From positions 1 to 16,773 of the forward strand of contig PCBP01000013.1 of assembly GCA_002730985.1 (NCBI GenBank): DNA of 16,773 nucleotides, read 5' to 3'. Made by a program: the position numbers and the translations under genes. Of this stretch, positions 1 through 5,545 are shown piece after piece. The first letter of the stretch is position 1, and every line of letters begins with the position of its first letter. Below the pieces are notes generated by a model, which was given only the letters and a program-made list of their open reading frames with translations, ran no database searches and was not told the origin of the DNA. This stretch comes from Flavobacteriales bacterium. GTDB lineage: Bacteria > Bacteroidota > Bacteroidia > Flavobacteriales > BACL11.

Positions 1-801
1 TCCAACATCACCAGAAATTGAGAGTATTGGAATTGTATGAGTATCATTTATAAAAAAAGTGTGGTAATCAATAAAACTTGATGGTATATTAGTGTTTGCG
101 CTATAGGATATTGCTTTAACAACTGTTGTTGTAGTAATATTGATAGGGCCAGTATATATTGAAGAGGCGCTATTTGGCTCGTCTCCATTTGTTGTATAAT
201 ATATTGTAATATTTGGGTCAGGGGAGCTTAATGTTATATTTATAGGCCCATTATAATAGCCTCCATTTTGAGAAAATATAGGTGTCGTTGCATATTCTTG
301 CATTGCGCCCATATTTATTGAATTAGGAGATCCATTTACGAATACACTCCAAATAGAAGCCCCATTTGACTCCCTCCCTCTAGAATGTGAATTTTGATTT
401 GGCAGAACTCTAATAGAATCTTGAAAGTTACTCGCAGCGTCAGACAACATAAGAATTTCATTTCCTTTTGTTTGAGTAATTTTAAAATTTGAGTGAGCAA
501 AAACACCTAACAATTCATCTCTACCAGAACAATAGATTATAGCAACTTCATTAGCTGGAATTACAAAAGATGATGGGACCATCCATTTTGTAGGATTTGC
601 TGGTTTATCTGTTAAATACCATCCAACAATATCAATAGCAGCTGATGTTGGATTATATAGCTCTACCCAGTCCTCATACTCACTATAATTATCAGCATGG
701 GTATCGTAATTAGCGGCTGAATATTCATTGATAACTATCTGAGCGGTTACCTGAAATATATATACAACACTAAAGATTAAAAAGAAAAACAGATTTTTCA
801 T
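1..801 (-). CDS. Secreted lamin-tail / chitobiase-domain protein, probably CotH-type (3' end outside window)
   Basis: The reading frame opens at the ATG at 801-799 and runs without a stop to base 1, giving 267 residues of a longer protein. Residues 1-20 form a signal peptide (hydrophobic LFFFLIFSVVYIF core, cleavage after VTA), so the product is exported. Residues about 21-150 look like a lamin tail domain: IVINEYSAA at the start, then EDWVELYNP and GWYLTDKP. Residues about 172-250 match the chitobiase/hexosaminidase C-terminal fold (FSQNGGYY, then IYYTTNGDEPNSASSIYTGPI, TTVVKAISYS). The sequence then enters an IPILSIS stretch, which in this architecture usually precedes a CotH kinase-like domain. 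That domain would lie beyond base 1, so CotH is an inference. LTD proteins of Bacteroidota are cell-surface or secreted. Two -7-like boxes lie just upstream. The gene diverges from the decarboxylase gene at 938. Confidence 0.85.
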   Translation of the reverse strand, partial: MKNLFFFLIFSVVYIFQVTAQIVINEYSAANYDTHADNYSEYEDWVELYNPTSAAIDIVGWYLTDKPANPTKWMVPSSFVIPANEVAIIYCSGRDELLGVFAHSNFKITQTKGNEILMLSDAASNFQDSIRVLPNQNSHSRGRESNGASIWSVFVNGSPNSINMGAMQEYATTPIFSQNGGYYNGPINITLSSPDPNITIYYTTNGDEPNSASSIYTGPINITTTTVVKAISYSANTNIPSSFIDYHTFFINDTHTIPILSISGDVG

Positions 802-805
802 GTTA

Positions 806-821
806 CAAAAATACAAAATTA
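806..821 (-). promoter_or_regulatory. Two candidate Bacteroidota -7 boxes for the lamin-tail gene
   Basis: On the minus strand TATTTTTG (813-806) and TAATTTTG (821-814) both fit the TAnnTTTG consensus. The outer box would leave a 12-nt gap before the ATG at 801, the inner box only 4 nt. I see no convincing -33 TTTG. Confidence 0.5.
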
Positions 822-907
822 AGTAAAGACTAAGTTTAGGCATAAGTTATTTCTTGTGTTTTTAGAAAAGATATTTAGATCTAAAAATAATTAACAAACT
901 ATTTTTC

Positions 908-915
908 TACTTTTG
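908..915 (+). promoter_or_regulatory. Candidate -7 promoter box of the decarboxylase gene
   Basis: TACTTTTG fits the Bacteroidota TAnnTTTG consensus and lies 22 nt before the ATG at 938. No clear -33 element is visible at the usual distance. No Shine-Dalgarno sequence precedes the ATG, as expected in this phylum. Confidence 0.55.
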
Positions 916-937
916 CATTTCATCAATTAACATAGTA

Positions 938-2329
938 ATGGCAAACAATATTAAAGAAGATTTAATGCTTTTTAATGAGCTAATTACTATTTTCTTAGAA
1001 GATGAGTTGCAAAATCCAGTATCAGAATATATTAATCCAAGAGATGTAGAAAAAACACTCGACATTAAACTACATGAAGATGGGGCGGTAGATGATGATT
1101 TTAAGACCTCGTTAAAACAATTAATTCTTAAAAGCCCTAAATCATCATCAAAATTATTTTTCAATCAGTTGTTTGGCGGTAGACACAGCAAAGCTGTTTT
1201 GGGAGATTTATTAGCGGTAATGCTCAACAACAGCATGGCTACTTATAAGATCGCCGGGCCTCAAGTTAGTGTTGAAAAAGAAGTGCTTTTACAGGTGCAG
1301 AAATTAATAGGCTATGATAATAAATCCGGAGGAACTTTTCCTACGGGAGGGAGTATGAGCAATTTTATGTCTTTGATTATGGCCAGAGATAAAGTAGATT
1401 TAGGAATTAAAGAAAAAGGGATTTCCAAAAACCTAGTGGCATACACATCAGAAAATGCACATTATTCACTATCTAAAAATGCTTCTTTTTCAGGAATAGG
1501 GAAGGCAAACGTTAGACATATTAAATCTGATAAATATGGAAGAATAAATGTTCTAGAGTTCACAAAACAAGTAAAACTTGATTTAGAAAGTGGATTAACT
1601 CCTTTTTATTTAAACGCAACTGCAGGAACAACTGTTTTGTGTGCGTTTGATAATGTTGCAGAGCTATCACCAATTTGTAAAAAATATAAAATTTGGCTTC
1701 ACCTAGATGGCGCTTTTGGAGGGGGTGTAATTTTTTCAGATAGGTATAAATATTTAGTTGAGGGGATTCAATTGACAAATTCTTTTTGTTTCAATGCACA
1801 CAAAACCTTAGGAGCCCCTTTAAGCACATCAATATTAGTGGTTAAGGATAAACAAGACTTGCATAACTCATTTAATAATAATGCTGCATACCTATACCAA
1901 ACACATGATGAGGAGTTTAATTTAGGAAGAAGTTCTTTTGAGTGCGGAAGGAGAAATAACGCACTTAAACTATGGACAATGTGGAAAGCAATAGGAACGC
2001 GGGGCATTTCTAAAATCATTGAACATGAGTTTAAATTAGCTGATGTAGCTAGAAATTATATTAAAACGAATTCGGATTATAAGCTTTTTAGTTTTGAAGA
2101 TTCTCTTTCTATTTGTTTTAACTATAAAAACTTTGACCCAGAAGATCTGTGTGCCAAATTATATGAAAGCAACACATTAATGGTTGGTTTTGGGCATTTT
2201 CACAAAAAGGTGTTTGTAAGATTGGTTCTTGTTAATTGTGAGAATTCACTTGACGAATTGATGCAGTTTTTTAAAGTTTTAGAAGATTTTGCAGATAAAA
2301 ATTCACATTTAATAGGCAAGTACAAGTGA
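938..2329 (+). CDS. Group II PLP-dependent amino-acid decarboxylase (glutamate / cysteine sulfinate / aspartate decarboxylase type)
   Basis: The 463-residue protein resembles the animal-type GAD/CSAD branch of fold-type I decarboxylases. It removes the alpha-carboxylate of an acidic amino acid with pyridoxal phosphate in the cytoplasm. The Schiff-base lysine is K289 in FNAHKTLGAPL. D257 in HLDGAFGGG should bind the pyridine nitrogen, and H175 lies in the segment that stacks on the cofactor. Family signatures FFNQLFGG (74-81), TFPTGGSMSN (133-142) and SFECGRRNNALKLWTMWKA (333-351) align well with GAD and cysteine sulfinate decarboxylase. Length is normal for a GAD without the animal N-terminal extension. 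The substrate cannot be settled: GABA, hypotaurine/taurine or beta-alanine (a PanP-like role replacing PanD) are all possible. The gene appears monocistronic, with its own -7 box and a hairpin after the stop; no antiporter gene lies beside it, which argues against a simple acid-resistance pair. Confidence 0.88.
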   Translation: MANNIKEDLMLFNELITIFLEDELQNPVSEYINPRDVEKTLDIKLHEDGAVDDDFKTSLKQLILKSPKSSSKLFFNQLFGGRHSKAVLGDLLAVMLNNSMATYKIAGPQVSVEKEVLLQVQKLIGYDNKSGGTFPTGGSMSNFMSLIMARDKVDLGIKEKGISKNLVAYTSENAHYSLSKNASFSGIGKANVRHIKSDKYGRINVLEFTKQVKLDLESGLTPFYLNATAGTTVLCAFDNVAELSPICKKYKIWLHLDGAFGGGVIFSDRYKYLVEGIQLTNSFCFNAHKTLGAPLSTSILVVKDKQDLHNSFNNNAAYLYQTHDEEFNLGRSSFECGRRNNALKLWTMWKAIGTRGISKIIEHEFKLADVARNYIKTNSDYKLFSFEDSLSICFNYKNFDPEDLCAKLYESNTLMVGFGHFHKKVFVRLVLVNCENSLDELMQFFKVLEDFADKNSHLIGKYK

Positions 2330-2338
2330 GATCCTAAG

Positions 2339-2373
2339 TTTAAAAATCACGTTGCCGATTCGTGAGTTTAAAA
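2339..2373 (+). other. Imperfect hairpin between the decarboxylase gene and the next cassette
   Basis: TCACG (2347-2351) pairs with CGTGA (2361-2365) around a 9-nt loop. The stem extends outward through A/T pairs with two mismatches. There is no T-tract afterwards, so it is not a canonical intrinsic terminator, although it sits where the decarboxylase transcript should end. Confidence 0.35.
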
Positions 2374-2388
2374 TAAAGAAATAATTTA

Positions 2389-2396
2389 TACTTTTA
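2389..2396 (+). promoter_or_regulatory. Weak -7-like box before the three-gene cassette
   Basis: TACTTTTA differs from TAnnTTTG only in the last base and ends 5 nt before the ATG at 2402. A TTTA at 2367-2370 lies about 18 nt upstream, a poor -33 match. It is the only promoter-like element seen for the cassette. Confidence 0.3.
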
Positions 2397-2401
2397 CTTT
2401 T

Positions 2402-3052
2402 ATGCAAGAGGATTTTATTATTACTGTAGCTTGGCCTGAAGGAATGGTGACAGCAAGCGGATCATGGTATGACAAATTTGCATCAACAAACGGAAAGTAT
2501 AGGGTTGGACATTCTGCTGTGGTTCTTATAAATTCAAAAACAAAAAAATCATATTACTTTGATTTTGGAAGATATCATACCCCAGAGGGGTATGGCAGGG
2601 TGAGAGACGTAGTGACAGATGAGGATGTTAGTATAACAGATCCAGAAATTAAAAGTGGAGAGATATTAAATATCAAGGATATTTTATTGAAATTATCAGT
2701 CATGAAGTCGACTCACGGAGAAGGCAAAATGTATGCCTCAATAATAGCATCTGTAAATTTTGAAAATGCATTTTCTACAGCTAAAAGCATGCAAAAAAAA
2801 GGGATGATCCCTTACGGCCCTTTTACAATAAAAGGGACAAATTGCTCTCGTTTTGTAGCTAAAGTAATAAAATCTTCTAACCCCTCTATTATTAAAAGAT
2901 TAAGACTAAGCCTCCCTTTTTGTATTTCGCCATCTCCAAAAAGAAATGTTTGCATTTCCAATCACCACTATTATGTAGTAGAAAGAAACAATTGTTTTAA
3001 AGTGAAGAAGACCAGACTGCAAGCTTACTTTTCCAGTATCGAAAAACAATGA
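2402..3052 (+). CDS. Bacteroidota protein of unknown function, possible papain-like (NlpC/P60-type) hydrolase
   Basis: The 216-residue protein has no signal peptide or membrane segment, so it is probably cytoplasmic. I recognise it as a conserved flavobacterial family without a described function. Conserved-looking blocks are RVGHSAVVLI (34-43), YYFDFGRYHTPEG (51-63), GRVR (65-68), STHGEGKMYAS (103-113) and KGTNCSRFVAKV (144-155). A histidine in a GHSAVVL strand followed much later by a cysteine opening a helix (H37 and C148) is the order seen in circularly permuted NlpC/P60-like thiol hydrolases. A catalytic H37/C148 pair is therefore an inference, not proven. The stop overlaps the next start by 4 nt (ATGA), which suggests translational coupling with the 89-residue protein and a shared operon with the glutaredoxin gene. 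C174, C184 and C198 near the C terminus add further thiols. Confidence 0.75.
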   Translation: MQEDFIITVAWPEGMVTASGSWYDKFASTNGKYRVGHSAVVLINSKTKKSYYFDFGRYHTPEGYGRVRDVVTDEDVSITDPEIKSGEILNIKDILLKLSVMKSTHGEGKMYASIIASVNFENAFSTAKSMQKKGMIPYGPFTIKGTNCSRFVAKVIKSSNPSIIKRLRLSLPFCISPSPKRNVCISNHHYYVVERNNCFKVKKTRLQAYFSSIEKQ

Positions 3053-3318
3053 AAATCCCAAAAAATATATCTAAAAACGCTCAATTAATTGAAGGAATAG
3101 GGGCAAGCTCTTGGTTTACCATAGTCGCAGAAAAAAAATTATATAGAATTGAAAGATTTTCTAATGAAGGAGAGTTAGAGTGCTCAAGGCTTTTTGAAGT
3201 AGAGCCAAAAAACTTTGATATTAATTCTGAATATAAATTCACCTATCTTTCGCATTGTCAAAAGTGTAAAATAACACAAAACAAAAAAACATTTAAATTT
3301 TTTAATAATGAATATTAA
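3049..3318 (+). CDS. Small conserved hypothetical protein with a CxxC pair
   Basis: The 89-residue protein is soluble-looking, with no signal peptide. Its core resembles a short beta-rich domain: LIEGIGASSWFTI (13-25), YRIERFSNEGELECSRLF (32-49), FTYLSHCQKCKITQNKKTF (64-82). I recall closely similar short proteins in other flavobacteria, but no function. Cysteines are C45, C70 and C73; the HCQKC motif could bind a metal or form a disulfide. The gene overlaps the preceding hydrolase-like gene by 4 nt (ATGA) and the following glutaredoxin gene by 11 nt, so all three are almost certainly co-translated. A redox substrate or partner of the glutaredoxin is one reading of this context. It is an inference from position and cysteines only. 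Confidence 0.7.
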   Translation: MKIPKNISKNAQLIEGIGASSWFTIVAEKKLYRIERFSNEGELECSRLFEVEPKNFDINSEYKFTYLSHCQKCKITQNKKTFKFFNNEY

Positions 3319-3541
3319 GATGTATGGTGCCGATTGGTGCTCTGATTGTGTGCATGCAAAAAAGCTGCTAGATTCGAAAGGTATTGAATTTGAATATATT
3401 AATATTACTAATAATCATGATGCTGTTGCTTTTTTAGAGAATGTAAATTGTGGCAAAAGAATTATACCAACTTTAGATATAGATGGGGAAATATATCCAA
3501 ATCCAGGAATTAATAGATTAATGGAGATTATCAGACAATAA
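3308..3541 (+). CDS. Glutaredoxin-family thiol-disulfide oxidoreductase (CSDC active site)
   Basis: The 77-residue protein is a compact thioredoxin-fold domain of glutaredoxin/mycoredoxin size. The active site is W-C11-S-D-C14 at the end of the first strand (IKMYGADW). The cis-proline loop is IIPTL (residues 52-56), followed by DIDGEIYPNP. Such proteins reduce protein disulfides or mixed disulfides in the cytoplasm, using glutathione or another low-molecular-weight thiol. C48 in VNCGKR is an additional thiol just before the cis-proline loop. The ATG at 3308 lies inside the upstream gene, giving an 11-nt overlap. The start is supported because the first strand begins immediately after it. The specific partner is unknown, but the overlapping upstream genes encode cysteine-containing proteins. 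Confidence 0.88.
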   Translation: MNIKMYGADWCSDCVHAKKLLDSKGIEFEYINITNNHDAVAFLENVNCGKRIIPTLDIDGEIYPNPGINRLMEIIRQ

Positions 3542-3545
3542 AAAC

Positions 3546-3553
3546 TATTTTTG
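3546..3553 (+). promoter_or_regulatory. Candidate -7 promoter box of purF
   Basis: TATTTTTG matches TAnnTTTG exactly and ends 19 nt before the purF ATG at 3573. It overlaps the region just after the glutaredoxin stop, so purF can be transcribed independently of the cassette. Confidence 0.55.
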
Positions 3554-3572
3554 CACTTTCAAAATTCATCAA

Positions 3573-5468
3573 ATGAGCGACTCAATTAAGCATGAATGCG
3601 GTGTAGCGCTGTTACGATTATTAAAACCACTAGAGTTTTACCAAAAGAAATATGGGACAACTCTATACGGGCTAAACAAGATGTATTTGTTGATGGAAAA
3701 ACAACATAATAGGGGGCAAGACGGGGCGGGAATTGCCAACGTAAAGCTAGATGTAGAGGTAGGCAAAAGATATATAAGCCGAAAAAGGTCTGTTGCAACA
3801 AATCCTTTAAAAGATGTTTTTCATCAGGCAAATAAAAGATTTGTTGAGTTAGAAAAGAATGATCCTCAAAAGTTGAAAAATCCTAAATGGATGAAGGAAA
3901 ACCTACCTTTTACCGGAGAATTATTTTTAGGACATTTAAGATACGGAACCTTTGGAGGGAATACAATAGAGCATTGCCATCCCTTTTTACGTCAAAATAA
4001 TTGGAAAACCAGAAATTTAGCTCTTGCAGGTAATTTTAATATGACTAATGTTGATGAGCTTTTTCAGCAGTTGGTGGATCTTGGTCAGCACCCAAAAGAA
4101 ATGTCAGACACGGTAACAATCTTAGAGAAAATTGGTCACTTTTTAGATGAAGAGAATGACGCTATTTATTATAAACAAAAAGACAATTTTAGTAAAAAAG
4201 AGATTACAAAAGTAATTGAAGATGAGCTTAATTTACAAGACATCTTAACCCAGTCGGCAAAATATTGGGATGGAGGATATGTAATATGCGGTCTTTTGGG
4301 ACATGGAGACGCTTTTGCCCTTAGGGATCCAAATGCAATACGCCCTGCATATTATTATAAAGATGATGAAGTGGTTGTTGTGGCATCTGAAAGGCCTGTA
4401 ATACAAACTGCATTCAATGTTAAGGAGAGTGAAGTTAATGAGATAAAAAGAGGCCATGCGCTTATTATTAAAAAAAATGGCACATTAGAAGAAAAACAGA
4501 TTCGCAAACCACTAGAGAGAAAAGCCTGTTCTTTTGAAAGAATCTATTTTAGTAGAGGGAATGACAAGGATATTTATCGTGAAAGATTAGAACTTGGAAA
4601 AAGGATTTTTCCAAAGGTTTTAGATGCGATTGATAATGACATGAAAAATACGGTTTTCTCTTACATCCCAAATACCGCTGAAGTTTCTTATTTTGGACTT
4701 TTAAAGAGTTGTAATGAATATTTAAATCAAGTAAAAACGAAAAAGATTCAAGACTTAGGAGACCACCCTTCTCATGATGAAATTGCAAAAATAATGGAGA
4801 TTTCTCCAAGAGCTGATAAGATTGCTATTAAAGATGCAAAACTTAGGACTTTTATTACTTCTGACACAGGAAGAGATGATTTAGTAGCTCATGTTTATGA
4901 TATTACTTATGGACAAGTTAAATCTACGGATAATTTGGTTATGATTGATGATAGTATTGTACGAGGAACTACTTTAAAAAAGTCAATTATTAGAATCTTA
5001 GATAGATTAAATCCAAAGAAAATTATAGTTGTTTCTTCCGCTCCACAAATTAGATATCCAGATTGCTATGGTATTGATATGGCTAAAATGGGAGATTTTA
5101 TTGCTTTTCAGGCGGCAGTCACCTTACTTAAAGACAGAAATCAAGAGAATTTTTTGTCAGAGATATATAGAAAATGTAAAGCTCAGGAGAGTTTGCCAAA
5201 AGAAGACATGATAAATTATGTTAAAGAGATATATAGTCTTTTTACGGCAGATGAAATTTCAGTTAAAATATCACAATTGTTAACTCCAGAAGGAACAAAT
5301 GCTCATGTAAAAATCCTCTATCAATCTATTTCTGACTTACACCTTTCTTGTCCTGATCACACAGGAGATTGGTATTTTACTGGAAATTACCCTACTCCTG
5401 GAGGGGTTAAAGTAGTTAATAAGGCGTTCATGAATTATATTGAGGGGAAGAATGAAAGGGCTTATTAG
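3573..5468 (+). CDS. purF: Amidophosphoribosyltransferase, long Bacteroidota form
   Basis: This enzyme makes 5-phosphoribosylamine from PRPP and glutamine, the first committed step of purine synthesis. The N-terminal glutaminase (Ntn hydrolase) domain should begin at C9 (CGVALLRL) after removal of an 8-residue propeptide MSDSIKHE, as in PurF proteins made as precursors. Glutaminase motifs are HNRGQDGAGI (45-54), HLRYGTFGGN (121-130) and LAGNFN (151-156). The phosphoribosyltransferase domain carries RDPNAIRP (251-258), the PRPP loop VMIDDSIVRGTT (456-467) and SSAPQIRYPDCYGID (488-502). At 631 residues it is well over 100 longer than the E. coli enzyme. Extra sequence lies around 185-225, around 380-425 between the domains' core motifs, and in a C-terminal tail. 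The gene has its own -7 box and no pur neighbours here. It converges on the S46 peptidase gene across a 77-nt gap. Confidence 0.95.
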   Translation: MSDSIKHECGVALLRLLKPLEFYQKKYGTTLYGLNKMYLLMEKQHNRGQDGAGIANVKLDVEVGKRYISRKRSVATNPLKDVFHQANKRFVELEKNDPQKLKNPKWMKENLPFTGELFLGHLRYGTFGGNTIEHCHPFLRQNNWKTRNLALAGNFNMTNVDELFQQLVDLGQHPKEMSDTVTILEKIGHFLDEENDAIYYKQKDNFSKKEITKVIEDELNLQDILTQSAKYWDGGYVICGLLGHGDAFALRDPNAIRPAYYYKDDEVVVVASERPVIQTAFNVKESEVNEIKRGHALIIKKNGTLEEKQIRKPLERKACSFERIYFSRGNDKDIYRERLELGKRIFPKVLDAIDNDMKNTVFSYIPNTAEVSYFGLLKSCNEYLNQVKTKKIQDLGDHPSHDEIAKIMEISPRADKIAIKDAKLRTFITSDTGRDDLVAHVYDITYGQVKSTDNLVMIDDSIVRGTTLKKSIIRILDRLNPKKIIVVSSAPQIRYPDCYGIDMAKMGDFIAFQAAVTLLKDRNQENFLSEIYRKCKAQESLPKEDMINYVKEIYSLFTADEISVKISQLLTPEGTNAHVKILYQSISDLHLSCPDHTGDWYFTGNYPTPGGVKVVNKAFMNYIEGKNERAY

Positions 5469-5545
5469 AGGGCTTCAGGAATCTAAATTAGGAATAAATA
5501 TAATTTTTTCAGTAGAGCGAGCGCTAAAAAAATTAAAGAGTAAAA

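Noticed and set aside
907..1164. 85-codon minus-strand frame opposite the decarboxylase start
   Set aside because: It is serine-rich shadow sequence lying over the decarboxylase coding region and its -7 box, with no family resemblance.
2402..3541. The hydrolase-like / small protein / glutaredoxin cassette as a toxin-antitoxin or phage-defence module
   Set aside because: No antitoxin-like DNA-binding protein, nuclease, recombinase or compositional shift is present, and the families look like ordinary conserved flavobacterial proteins.
5502..5534. A/T-flanked inverted repeat between purF and the S46 peptidase gene that looked like a shared terminator
   Set aside because: The T-tract precedes and the A-tract follows the core on both strands, the reverse of an intrinsic terminator, and the core stem has only three to four pairs with a poor loop.
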